64,000 nucleotides of DNA. Source: Blasia pusilla. Lineage: Eukaryota > Marchantiophyta > Marchantiopsida > Blasiales. The stretch lies in contig CM114274.1 in NCBI GenBank assembly GCA_050084515.1, forward strand, positions 36,270,001-36,334,000, read 5' to 3'. Shown here in pieces: positions 1 to 11,438 of the stretch; the first letter of the stretch is position 1, and each line of letters opens with the position of its first letter. Position numbers and translations under genes: made by a program. The notes beneath the pieces were generated by a model, which was not told where the DNA came from, did no database searches, and saw nothing but the letters and a program-made list of their open reading frames with translations.

Positions 1-584
1 GGAAATCATCTAGGATGTAATCTTTAGGTATTTTTGATAATTTTCTTACTGATACTAGGCTAAGGGCTCCTCCCTTAGACTAGTAGGGGCAATTCAATTC
101 TGTACATTAGGTTGGTTTTGAATCCACCTTTTGTGCTCTTGAAAAAATCATGCTTCGTACTTTTGAGGAGCTTGGAGACATATGAAGTGGGAGCGAGGAG
201 TTGAAGGATATAGAGAGGAGTATGGAATTAGCTTGGCTCCTTATTGGGAGTGCAAGATATCAAAATGATTCTCTTGGAATGTTCTTCGTTTTGGTACGCA
301 CCTTGATACCTACAATGACGTATATTTATGTTTGTTGTGTGTAACTTGATTTTATGTCATATTAAGATTTTGTGTTTCATTGTTGTGACTTTCCATCCAC
401 TTCACGTTACCTTTCATTCCTCCTAGTCACCTTTGCTCAATACATGAATATATGATGTTTCGTATTTCATTTGCTTAAACTTCCCATTCATTTTGACTTA
501 AAATAAGTATCCCAAAATATGGTGCTTCAAACCCTTTCATCCTTAGGTCTTTCTTTCCTATATAGACGTCCCTTGTTTTCCAAT
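1..584. other. AT-rich stretch, nothing recognised
   Basis: I see no gene or structured element here. Open frames are short and have no recognisable motif. It lies upstream of a repeat that recurs near 53.6 kb. Confidence 0.4.
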
Positions 585-957
585 GTGGCTGTCATCGAAC
601 ATACACACAAACACACACGATCCCATGCTAACTCATGGCATCCACATGTCGAGACGAGAAGTACCATAAAACTCAATAAATCAAGTAGATCTCTCACACA
701 ATCTCATAGAATGGAGGCCTATGTGCCTTAGGGGTTATCATTTTTGTAGCTACCATGGTTATCTCATTGGGATTATGTGGATATATAATCTTTTGATAGG
801 AGGATTCTACAAGTTTTTAGAAATCTTCTTAAATTCTTTGAATGCCCTATTGTTGCCTATGGGTCTGTATTTCTATCAAGTACTAGAGTGACAACCTGAA
901 GGCCATCATGGTGTTTGGAAATCAAGAAGCCATTCTCTAATTATAATGTAGATAGAT
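585..957 (-). repeat. degenerate Helitron-like repeat
   Basis: Bases about 588-660 closely match 53559-53620 (a CA-rich stretch, then ATCCCATGCTAACTCATGG). Bases about 918-957 resemble the terminal segment of the Helitron-like copies near 54.2 and 54.4 kb (AAATCAAGAAGCC, then TCTC and an AT-rich TATAATGTAGAT). This looks like a decayed, non-coding member of the same family. The CTAG end is not evident, so the left border is uncertain. Confidence 0.4.
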
Positions 958-1148
958 ATGTAGATGTACATCTAACTACTTTTCTAATAATTTGGACTCA
1001 ATTTCCATCCTACCCTCCGTATGTTATCCGTTTTACTCAAATGGTAATTCCATTTTTTGAACCAGTTTTCAAACATCTAGCACTAGTGTATGCTTGTGCC
1101 ATGCAAATGTTAAATTACCTCAAATTAATAAGTAATTAGTAATTAATT

Positions 1149-2175
1149 TTCTCGATCCTCGTACCCAAAAAATGCCAAACAGGTGCCAAGCGGAACATCA
1201 GAATTCTAGTGAACTCACGCTACAATGATCGTGCGTTGGAGAGGTCTCTTTGAGAGGTATCTTGGAAAAGTCCAAGAGACGAAACGCGGAATAGAGTTTG
1301 TGCGTTTCATGCATTTATGGTCACAACCAGGAAACTTGGACCAAACATGAACTAAGACTTCAAATACGTTGAGTCTAGGAAGGTTGCTTGCCAAAGAGGT
1401 GAGATCCAGTTTTGGAACAAGACTAGCATTTGGGGATTTTGACTGTGTTCTCGACCATAACGTTTAGTCCTGAGATGCGTTAGGGACAAGTACGATGGCA
1501 TTGGAAAGCTTATGCCGAGACAGTTCCAACGCACCAAAGATCTCACAAACGCATAAAGATAGGCTGAGATATTGGCCGAAAATGACTGTGACAGTAGTTG
1601 GGTTGAGGGCCAATTTGAGGGGCCTGACTGTCTTTCCCTAAAGTTAGGGGGAGGGCGGTGATCCACAGAAGTACTAGTAAAGGGGAGTGTCTCCAAGGAT
1701 TCTTGGAACACAAACTCCACTTTGAGCACCAATTGACGTCTTAAGGGCATGGGATGGATTGGGAGTTTGGCGTTGGAACTCGAAACCCAAACCTAATCCA
1801 AGGGAGTGGATTTTGTAAGCCACGCTTGGATTCCAACCCGCGATTCATTTTCGTGACTTGCGGTTAGGGACTCATTGGATGTCCATTGAACGTTTGGAAC
1901 CGCGAGGCATACAAACATGGTTTGAGGTTCCTAAACCGACGAGAAAGTCTATCCCAAGTCTTGAAAGACTTGTGTGTGTTGTAAACCTTGAAACTAGGGA
2001 GGTTGAGCTTGATGAGAGGCCGAATCAAAAACTCGGAAAGTTAGAACGTTGATTGACCCAGACCGACTAACTTGAATGCATGTTTGGGTGCAGATCAGGA
2101 TTGAGAGCGTGTCCTTTTGAAGGCACGCTTCTGCAACATTAAAGATTTACGTTAAAGGAGAGTAGGCGCATGACA
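1149..2175 (+). mobile_element. solo LTR of the outer chromovirus family
   Basis: The stretch aligns in inverted orientation with the LTRs at 28514-29544 and 11439-13471. Shared landmarks are GCCAAGCGGAACATCAGAA near the left end and GGAGAGTAGGCGCATGACA at the right end. No gag or pol lies on either side, so it is a solo LTR left by LTR-LTR recombination. It is clearly diverged from the other copies. I could not find a convincing target-site duplication, and the left border is accurate to about 10 bp. Confidence 0.75.
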
Positions 2176-3049
2176 TTCATTCTCAAAATTATCAAATACC
2201 ATTTTAAATCAACTTAAAACTATCCTTTTGGTTAAAAGACATCCCAATATCAACAAGAGAGGAGTTTGAAAAATGAAGGGGCAACAATTTTTACTCTCAA
2301 CATAAATTTCACTTCTAGAACGTGTTTTCAGGATACTTAGTGAGAGAAGCCCCATTTCTGAGAAATTTTCCCACTATAAAAACTAAAACTCAAATTTCTG
2401 ATTTTAACTACCATTTTATGCTAACAATGTAGGAGCGGGGGACATCTCTATGGCTCGTTGGGTTGACATACTCGTAGTGTCATCCTGCCCTCACTAAGAG
2501 CCCAATCCCATGGGCACGCTTTGAGGTAACGACAACCCTCATTTCTGCGTCCAAAAAAGTTTTCCAATGGATTCGGGGTGTGACGAAATACCCCGATCCC
2601 TAATAACTACTTCCGATCATTACCAGGTCGAGGTTGCAAAACACTTGTGCATAGGACCTGGCCTTAAAAACACTTTTGCCACCCTTGAGGGTGTAAATAA
2701 ATCGAGGGTACCCCCGAGTGAGAGGCTGCAAAAACCAAGTTATTTTGCAGCTTCCTCACCATTCCACTGAGACTCATTGTGAATTTATTGACGTCCGTTA
2801 GTTTTTGTTCTTTCCGAATTACTCCAACTTTTCTTCTTTCTGTTTGCCCTTTCTTCCCCGTGTTAATATTAATTAGTCTTTTGTTTTTTCCCTGCGGCCG
2901 TGTTATTTTTACGCATTTCTTTCGCGTGTTAATCTTCTCACCAGTGGTCTTCTCCTAGCCCGTACTGGTTATTACTAAGAACATAGTAACATGGATATAT
3001 CAAAAGTGTATTCATCGATGTTACAGCTGCATCCAAGCTTTTCTTTCTA
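2176..3049. other. intergenic, nothing recognised
   Basis: AT-rich and repeat-like sequence with only short open frames and no motif I recognise. It separates the solo LTR from the LINE remnant. Confidence 0.35.
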
Positions 3050-4715
3050 CGGTGGAGGCTTTCCCTAGTTGCATGTTCCCAACGCTGGCAGATGATACTC
3101 ATATTGTTGGTCCTGGAGATCTGGTTGTTCCTGCATTCGAGCACTTTTCAGCACAGCTAGCACGTGTCGGCCTGGCGGTGAAGGTGGGGAAGTGCAAGGC
3201 TTGGTCTCCATTAGGCCTACGTGATGATCTACATTTACCCGACGGCTTTTTGCGACCTGTCGGAGGGCTTCGAGTCTTGGGAGTCCCGCTCGGGAGCCAG
3301 GACTTTGTATCAAGTTTCGTGGCAGCGGCTCTTACCGAGGATCTTCTCCACGTTGATGACCTTACGAGGATTGGTGACCCTCAAGTCGCCTTCGGCATTC
3401 TCTCTTCTTGTTTTGCTCGTAGACCTGGTTAACTCACTAGAACGGTCTGGACATCTAGTCACCTTTCTTCCCTATATAGATCCTTTGATAGGAAGCTCAT
3501 GCAGGTGTTTGGGGATCTTCTAGGACCCGGCTCCTTAGAGTGCCCCATGGGGGAGTTAGCTCGTAGACAGGCCTCTTGGCCGATTTCTTTTGGTGGAGTA
3601 GGTCTTCTCTCGACCGAGTTAGTGGCGCCCTCCGCTTTTTTAGGGAGTTGGGCCACGGTGGCACCCCTCCTTTGCTCCCGATTTTTGGTTAGAGATAGAC
3701 CGCTCCTTCTACACTACGTCTCCCAGGTCGAGGATGGCTCTTTCCCACTTGGTCTTCACTCACAGCTTGTAGAGATTCCCTTCAGTTGAGGCCGAGCCGT
3801 TCTCCCCACTTTCTCCTCCTTAGTTACCTCCGGTCGATCTGGGCTCCAATCTTCCTTGATGGAAGCCCACTTTGAGGCAGATTTTAGAGGCACTATGTCG
3901 GACGGGAATATCCCCATGGAGGTTAGGGCCAGATTCGCTCTTGCTCCGGAAAGGGGCAGGCTCATGGGTAGGGGCGCCCCTCTCCAAAGCTTTCGTGTCG
4001 CACCACTTACCTACACCACAACGATGCGGTTCCGCTTGGGCCTCCCCAACCATCGGTGGTTGATTCGACACACCGCGAGTGTCGCCGAGCCTGGATCCAC
4101 TTGGTGTGCATTTGGCACATTTGTTGATTCGATTGGGGTGAGAGGATAGCCACTCACGATGCAAAGGCGAGGATATCATGTGCGATTGCTCGGGAGAGTG
4201 GCTTCCATGTCTGAGAGAGAGGCACTACTCCATGCGGGATTTCCTCATTCGTGCCGATCTCTACATGACACGTGAGGTGAGGTGGTGGTGGCGGACGTGG
4301 TAGTCACAGATCCCACGGGGAGGCAAGTCGAGCCCAAGTGGTGGCCCAAGGGCAAATGCTACAAGGAGCGGCGGCGGCGGCGGCGGTGAAGAAAGACACA
4401 TATCTCTGATCGACTACACGAGGGACACATCTTCATCCCCCGGCCATAGAGATGTATGGGGCTATGGGGGAGAGGTTCGACTTCGTTCTTACGGATCGCG
4501 CCCATCATCTTCACTCGAGAAATGGGTTGTCTTAGCTAGCTCTGCGATCTTTGTATTGTAGGCAGCAGGTCTCCATAGCGTTGCAGCGTGTCCAGGCTAA
4601 TGGGATTTTGCGGCGGGCTCAGGCTGTGGGAGACGCCGGCGCTAGAGGCCCACTTAGTAGTAGTCATAACTCTCTTGGTGTTGCTGATATTGTCTCTGCT
4701 GTTGGTGAGTTTCGT
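3050..4715 (+). mobile_element. 5'-truncated non-LTR retrotransposon (LINE-like) remnant
   Basis: Translation across several frames gives the C-terminal half of a non-LTR reverse transcriptase. Near 3080 is LADDTHIVGP, the ADD catalytic box in its usual context. About 25 residues later comes GLAVKVGKCKAWSPLG, and near 3590 FGGVGLLSTELVAPSAFLGSW, typical of the RT thumb region. Near 4290 the frame reads ADVVVTDPTGR and near 4450 PFALEVYGALGERFD-like sequence, which could be a C-terminal endonuclease-like domain. At least four frame changes and several stops separate these blocks. The 5' part (N-terminal domains and RT fingers) is missing, the usual outcome of incomplete target-primed reverse transcription. 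No poly-A tail is visible. Family unassigned. Confidence 0.6.
4371..4389. repeat. (CGG)n microsatellite
   Basis: About six GGC/CGG units inside the LINE remnant. Confidence 0.7.
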
Positions 4716-5185
4716 CGTTAGGGGAGGAATGCCCCCTTCTTCCTTTTTTGGTCTTGTTGTGGCCTTCAGGTTTTCCATCACTCGTTTTTATCGAAGTGCA
4801 TCTTTTTTCCAAGGGATGGAGCAGTGGGGTTGCGCCGCTGATGTGCCAACGTACAGCTGGAGCTCTCATGAGCGGCTTGCACGTGGCATACCCACCGTCC
4901 AGAATGGAGAGCTACGCCTCTCTAATCGCCGGCTAAGTGAGACGGGATAAAGAGAACCTGTGGCCCGCCATCTTGCCAGCCAAACGAGTCGGGCTCTTAG
5001 CGAGACGACGTCTCTCATGAGTGCAGCCTGAGGTCAAAAACGGAGAGAGGGCCACCGGAGGAACGAGGAAGTCGAGAAGATGACGCCATAGCTTCGAAAT
5101 ACTGACCGATGCTGTGCCTCGATGGGTATGGATCGAGGGTCACTATCATCTAAAAGCGTCTCAGAAATGACCATTTCAGCGCTCC
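4716..5185. other. LINE-adjacent sequence, nothing recognised
   Basis: No gene is supported. The beginning may be the degraded tail of the LINE. Confidence 0.3.
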
Positions 5186-5450
5186 TGCGTGCACTTGGTT
5201 GGGCGTTCTGATTCGAGTCCCCTTTTTCTGTTCTGGCGTGCACTGGGTTTTCAGATTCGAATCCCCTTTTCTGTTCTGGCGTGCACTGGGTTTCCTGATT
5301 CGAGTCCCCTTTTTCTGTTCTGGCGTGCACTGGGTTTTCAGATTCGAATCCCCTTTTCTGTTCTGGCGTGCACTGGGTTTCCTGATTCGAGTCCCCTTTT
5401 CGGTTCTGACGTGCACTTGAGTTATCCGATTCGAATCTCCTTTCCTGTTG
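5186..5450. repeat. 43-bp minisatellite with alternating units
   Basis: About six tandem units of roughly 43 bp, each containing TTCTGGCGTGCACTGGG and GATTCGARTCCCC. Two variants alternate (TTTTCAGATTCGAAT and TTTCCTGATTCGAGT), giving an 85-86-bp higher-order period. Outer units are more diverged than central ones. Both strands stay open through the array, which is a by-product of the repeat and not evidence of coding. Confidence 0.85.
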
Positions 5451-7285
5451 TGCCTGAGCGTTCGGGCCACATATAGACTGGCGGGTATGCTTCCGAGTGA
5501 CACTCATGTTCAGTCATCTCTTGGTGTTGTCCGTTTGTTCGTTGTGGCGACTTGTCTGCAAACTTATCCGCTTTGTGAAACACGAGAGAAATGAGTCTCC
5601 TAATTTGGTCGTCCAACCGTTGCGCGTGTTATTGACAGTGCAAATGGTCTAAGAGATGGCTAACAGAATCTTTAGTCGGACGGAGAGGATGGATTATATG
5701 GACTAGTAAGCAGATGGCACTTTCCACTGTGACTACATTTGGAGTTTCTATGCTTCTCTCCTATTCTTTGGCCCAGGTTTCGCAGCCGCTTATCTCGAAT
5801 TCTGTCTCGGTACTTGCAGCACACGAAGATTTGGGGCTGGAGGAAACTTCTATGTCAATAGTTACAGAAATCAATAGAGCTGGCTTCTGCGTTCCCACTT
5901 CTATTTCAGGAGGTGGTGAGAGTGGACTTGTTCGAAATGTCCAGCGAAGAGGCGAATTCTCGCTGGACTCTGCATATTTGTATATTATGTGGTAATCTGT
6001 CAAGGAGACAAGGTTAAACGTGTATACTGTGTTGGTGATACGATACGACTTTGTGACGATATCTGTTAAGAGCTTTCGAAATTCTTGCGATAATTTGGAC
6101 TTGAGCGAAACTAACCCACGCACCCAATCCACTTTGGTCGTCATTTTGACGTGGACAACAGCAACTAATATTCTTAGCAAGCGAGGAGGGATAACTACTC
6201 CTTCTCTATAGATTAACCGAGCTTTCCACGCAAATTTTCGGAAGATTCTTGTCATCATTTTCACTAGGACACCAGAAGCTAATCAGAACGGAGGACTGAC
6301 GACTACCTTACTAGAAAAATCGAGTTATGGTACATTGCTTTCCAGGCTAATTTCATTATTTTCCGATGGTGCTCAATCGAGTCGAGGCTTTACTAGATAT
6401 ACCGTAGTAGGATGTCATGGAAACATTTTCATGCCCTAGCAAATCAAGAAGAATCCTCCCATGATTTAGTATAGATTCATGTGACGTTTGTTCATATAGC
6501 GCGCGCCGTTCGTATAGTTCTTCAAGGACAATCGATGAACAAATATTACCTGCCATACAGGAAAGCACATTTGTCAGACATGCGTTTTGGTTTTTGAGAG
6601 GAAAATGTGAAGTGAGCTATACTAAATGCAGTTTCTGCTTGTCATATCACTATTCGTAACCTCAGTTATGTCAAGAAGATGATCGACGTTCCTTGGAAGG
6701 TTTGGGAGCTTTTGAAGGAGTCCTTCGTCCTCGTCAAGTGGCCTTACTGTTCGTTTTCCTCCAAAGAGAAGTTCCTTCCACTCGGAAACAAGGACGACTC
6801 TGGAAAATTCACGGACAGGGTAGTCACCGCGTCCACTCGTTGTCGAAAGATGAGCGCAAGGTTCTTGTCCGAGCCTCGACGTTGATGCAGGCCTATCAAT
6901 ACCAAACTTAAGTCTCGTTCATTGTCTCGGGAAGCATTTCCTCTCGAGTCGCGACAATCTTTCACCTTCACCAAAACTAGCTCACTCTGTGACAAAGGAA
7001 TTATGGGAGACTCCACCGAAACCTCAGGTTATAGATGTGGAAATTAATTTCGCTCGGACACCTCTACATATGGAGAACGTCAGACATAAGGTAAGAAGAG
7101 CAAAATTTCTCCTTGACTATTGACAGGTAGATTTTCTGCACCGGGTACAGGAGGAGTTGTGCAGTTCATATTTTCAGAATCGGTCGATGGAAGGCCAGGA
7201 GTGCACGATGCTACAAAGAAGCAGTAATCGATGTTTAGAAAACAAATTTACGTGAAAGGGAATCAGAATTCTGACAATGAGAATT
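5451..7285. other. intergenic, only unrecognised open frames
   Basis: The longest open stretch is on the minus strand, about 5761-6260. It has no initiator ATG near its start and no recognisable domain. Other short frames at 6356-6568 (minus) and 6679-6911 (plus) are equally anonymous. The 3' UTR of the YrdC-like gene probably occupies the last few hundred bases. I do not call a gene. Confidence 0.35.
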
Positions 7286-8286
7286 TTAGCTGCTCTTGAC
7301 ACCCCAGCGTGAGAGATGAGCCACAATTGATGCACTTCCCGCTCCACTCAATTCTGGTTTTGCCTCAGTAAAATCCACAAAGGTGGCCTCAGAGTAAGCG
7401 AATTGATTCAGGGGATCACGTAGCATCAGAGCAACTGTTCCCTTCAACTTATCGCTGAACTTGTCCATGTCCGAGCCCTTGTCAATTCCAACCGCAGTCG
7501 CGGACACCGCCATCATAGCTCGTCGGCCGAAATACCGTATATACGTAAACAGATCTCTGTGGGAACAATGGGCATTAATTTTGATGAGACTGTAATCCAC
7601 TTAACTGATACAACAGTGCAGAACATCCAAGATATGAGAGACAAAAAAAGAAGAAGTTAAAAAACTCATACAGAACATACTAGATTAGAAGCATCTTCTC
7701 AAGAGAAAGAGAGGTACTTTGCCTTGACGTACCTAATAGGCTGACACTCCTTCCACACACTGGCAATACGCCCATCGCGTATAAGGTGCGCAGGAGCACC
7801 TGATGCCGCACCGGCTGGAAGAATCAAACCAAGTACATCCGTGCCAGATACCGTAACTTCTTGAGTGAAACGTAGAACATTAGCATAGCCGTATTTCTTT
7901 TGAATATTCTCCATATCAACATGCTCTGATAGCCATTCGGGTGCGCAAACTAGTGTGGCTGTTTCTTCAACTACAGATGGTCTGCCCGAGAAATTTCCGA
8001 GCTTAATCAGAGCTTCCTCATTGTCAGCATCTGCTAAGAAGACGCAGTGCTTTTCCGAAGACGCAGCAATAATACCTCCGCGAGAGATTGTTTCCGCGGC
8101 TGTGAGAATATTTTCTGAATTTTGAACATCGAGTCGAACTGGGAGCGCACGGGCAGTAGTGGAAGGGTTTGCACTGCACCCCCAGAGGCGGTGAGCCACC
8201 TCAGGTACTGTAGAGACGGCTACCGTTCCTGGCGGATGTGGAGGGAAGAAATAGCTGGACGTCCACTCCTGCACAGTAGCTGCCAT
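7286..8286 (-). CDS. divergent YrdC/Sua5-like (RibB-fold) protein, 2 exons
   Basis: Exons on the minus strand are 8286-7733 and 7556-7286. The donor is AG|GTACGT and the acceptor CAG|A, with a 176-bp intron. The joined frame is 825 nt, exactly 275 codons (274 aa). ATG at 8286 begins MAATVQEW. Resemblance to the YrdC family is weak but ordered. An early ISRGGIIA..NEEALIKL..GRPS block recalls the rGG(iv)A..nEeA..GRPs region. Late SEATFVDFTEAKPE..GAGS recalls the STVVD(l/f)t..P..lR.Ga C-terminal block. YrdC/Sua5 proteins make threonylcarbamoyl-AMP for tRNA t6A, but the canonical KxR/SxN-type positions are not clearly kept, so catalysis is doubtful. No clear targeting peptide. The family call comes from motif order only; the gene structure is much more certain than the function. 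Confidence 0.6.
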
Positions 8287-9656
8287 TTTTCCACCCTGTC
8301 TCACTCCGAATTTGCTCTTCCAATTCCGTTTGATTCTGCATGAGAATTCTAGCAGTGTTTCAGATGATTGTCTAACAAGCAGCAAGAGAAAAAAAGTACA
8401 CGTAGAAGCACACGTAGGTGAATGTTGATCAGGAATAGAATTGCGAAAAAATTGAACTCGACCATACCGTCTCCTTTAGCTCGATCTACTCTCTTGACGT
8501 TCTAAAAAAATAGATCTCTTGGCGTGTCCGCCTCACCCTGTCCATAAGCGATCCGATTGAAGATAGACGTCCTTAGCATAGCCGTATTTCTTTTGAATAT
8601 TTCTTCTGCAACGCGACGTCACAGATCAGGGGTTGCCCGCAGGGAGAAGAATTGTTCGTCTAGCGATTTCTTGACAGGGATAAGTACAATCGAGAATCGA
8701 TCCAGTGGAAGGACTTGCACCAACTCTAATGGAGAAAAGCCTGTTTGAGAGTAAACGATCGCGTTCGATTCTCGATTGACAACGGCTAACGACACATAAG
8801 CCTCCTCACCCGAATTTCCCGAAAGGGATGCAAACAATGAACCTGGAAAGGTTCTGACAGGAAAAATACTGGAAAAACTAAATCCTTATCTTTCGAGAAT
8901 GGCACCACTTAAAAAAAATGCACAGCCCCAAACTTTAGCGGCAACCAGGGAAGCCGATCCCGCGGACCTGAACAGCAATTCACCAATTCAGCACGATGGG
9001 GCTGACACGAACAAACGTCAGCAGATCCTACGCAGGTAATTCTACACCAACGGCTCAAGAGGACACCGAAGCGCAACGACTCATCGGTTCTCAAACGCAA
9101 AAATGTCAAAATCTACACGCTCTTCACCTCCAGAGCTTCGCAGGCTGGACCGAAATCGAAAGCCTCTTCCACACATACCCAAACCACGATCACCAGCGAG
9201 TCCAAAAGAACACCAAAAACGCAAACACAGGCCTCTTGCAGGAAACGCAAACGTACGAAAGAAAAGCCCCCAAACGAACGGAGGACCAAACAAATCTACA
9301 GAGCCCACTCTCGCAGTGCCAAGGATGCAACGCAGCACGGCATGGCTTTAAATAGTCTCTCCGGACGAATCTCAAGGCATCCCCAGATTGATTCGCCCCC
9401 GCCCCTACCCTACCGCCAGGCCTGATGTTTGACGGGACGCCCACCCGTCAAAACGCCGCCAGCCCTTCTCACTTCGCCCCGAAAACGGACTCAACTTCCT
9501 ACGGAAACCAGTAGGACCAAACCGGTTTCCCGTACGGAATATAGGCCCGAACGGCTGTTTCTGGAATTCAGCCGGGGTTTTGCAAACTGTGCAAATAAAC
9601 TTTCTTTTCCCGACAAGTATTTCCCGCGCATATTTCCAGGTTAATCGATAGTTCTA
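8287..9656. other. upstream region with a 29-bp copy of YrdC exon sequence
   Basis: This should hold the promoter and 5' UTR of the YrdC-like gene. Bases 8573-8601 exactly repeat exon bases 7880-7908. A minus-strand open frame at 8619-8837 lacks an ATG and a recognisable domain. About 8990-9560 is more GC-rich and open in several frames, without a motif. I see no supported gene. Confidence 0.4.
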
Positions 9657-11322
9657 GAGTTCTACCGGGTGATGTTCAGAGTGACAGCCGCCGGTACAGA
9701 TAGACGCCGAGGCCGAGGAAGAACAGGTTGACCTCTTGCTTGGTGTGGGCCGGTGACTAGTTTCCCCACGTCATGAACGAGGGCCGGAAGTGTGACACCG
9801 GATACTAGGGGCAGTAACCGGGAATGCACGTGGTATCTTTTAGTTTCGTGTACTGTAGTGGATCCATGACTTTCACGTATTATAATTCTCCTCGGATTCC
9901 AAACCACAAACAAATAGAACGTATTGGTGTAATTATTTTCTATTCTAATTTAACGTATTTTTACTGATATCAAATTATTATATTTTGGGGGAATTGAAAT
10001 TCCTATTTTCAAGAAAATTGAAATTTTTTGAAAAATAAAATACTAGTTATTGAAGTTTTCTACAAATCCAACCCATGCATGGCTACTGCCCTAGTTATGC
10101 GTCGAGCATGGACGGGCAACATAGTACATGGATGATGAATTCATTTGTAGCTTTTCCCATTTTTAGTTTTATTGAGAATAATTTTCTATTTGCATTATTT
10201 TTTTATTACTTACTTCTTTTCCCTCTTGGAATGTTATGTACTTTAGCTGTCCTCTTTCCAAGTTTGCTTCATTAATAAAGTGGATGATATGAGAACCATA
10301 AATTCAGATATATGATATCTAAAAATAGAAAATTTTAAATTTTAAGCATATCTACTAATAAGGAATATGGATTATTAGATTATTTCTAGTGTATTGTTCT
10401 AACACCTCATAGTCCTCGTAATACTTAGTAAGCAAAAGTAACATGTGAATAGTTCTCATAATATGATAGACAATAAATAGAAAAAAAAAGTTAGTTGTCT
10501 TAGTTTCTTTTGAGTTTCTCTCTTTCTTGAAATTAAATCTCATTGAGAGTAATAGAGCTAGTGTTTAGCTTTTGAGAATCCATAATAGGGCCCTATATAT
10601 GTCCAAGCTATCTCGGGTGCGGGCGGGGGACCCGTTGAGCATGTCCTTTGTCATGTCCGTTTCCGTGAAACCTTGATATAAGCCCTCTCCAAGTTTGCAT
10701 GTGTGAAATTATAAAAACGCATGGAAAAAATAGAGCTAGCGCTAGAATTTCAAAAAATCCATATAAAACTTTTTAAAAAGGAAAATAACATGAACGGTTT
10801 GGAAAACAAAGTCAATTGTTAACTAACCTTCCAAGTTTCAAATAGCATTTGAGACTAGAATTGGCCATGTGAGCCAACTCCATTTTAACTTTGATTCTTT
10901 TTTGTGGTCTTGGTGTACATGCATGAGTGTATTTTGTACGTGTGTGGATCTACCTGTGTGTTGAGAAGATCAATGTTGAGTGGTGTGTAGATGAGGATTG
11001 TGTAGCAATGTGTATGCGTACGACGGATACCACTTATCGTCAAGATCTAGGGTTGAGACATGTGATAAGATCTTAAGCAACATGTTGAAAAATAGAGCAA
11101 AAGCATTTTAAGGTAAATAAAGTATATAGGGAAATTGAACTAAAATTTGAATGTAAGAAAATTTTGGGCATGTAAGATGCCAAAAGAAAAGGCACATAAA
11201 GCAAATAGGCCAATTTTAGATGTCTCAAGCTTCTTATAGGAATTGGTAAGCTTTTTACGTCCCTAAAAAGGAAAGAATCAAAGATGTACTTCTTGGATTT
11301 CAATTTTTAACAATCGAATGAA
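9657..11322. other. AT-rich intergenic DNA, nothing recognised
   Basis: Low-complexity AT-rich DNA with scattered short open frames. No conserved motif and no clear repeat termini. Confidence 0.35.
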
Positions 11323-11371
11323 TTTTTATGAAACGACAATGGGCTATAAGGCCATTGTCGTTTCATAAAAA
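11323..11371. repeat. perfect 20-bp inverted repeat (hairpin)
   Basis: Arms 11323-11342 and 11352-11371 are exact reverse complements separated by a 9-nt loop (GCTATAAGG). As RNA or single-stranded DNA it would form a strong stem. It sits about 65 bp before the target-site duplication of the outer chromovirus. It may be a very small MITE or fold-back remnant. No flanking duplication was identified. Confidence 0.85.
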
Positions 11372-11438
11372 CCCTACTATAAGGCCAAAAAAATTGTGCA
11401 AGATCACTCTATGGATTGGAACTGTTCACATGACACCA

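Noticed and set aside
5150-5503. Coding repeats in several frames over the minisatellite
   Set aside because: All frames stay open because of the repeat unit. There is no domain and no start context.
5761-6264. A 167-codon minus-strand open frame
   Set aside because: No ATG at its beginning, no recognisable domain, and ordinary composition.
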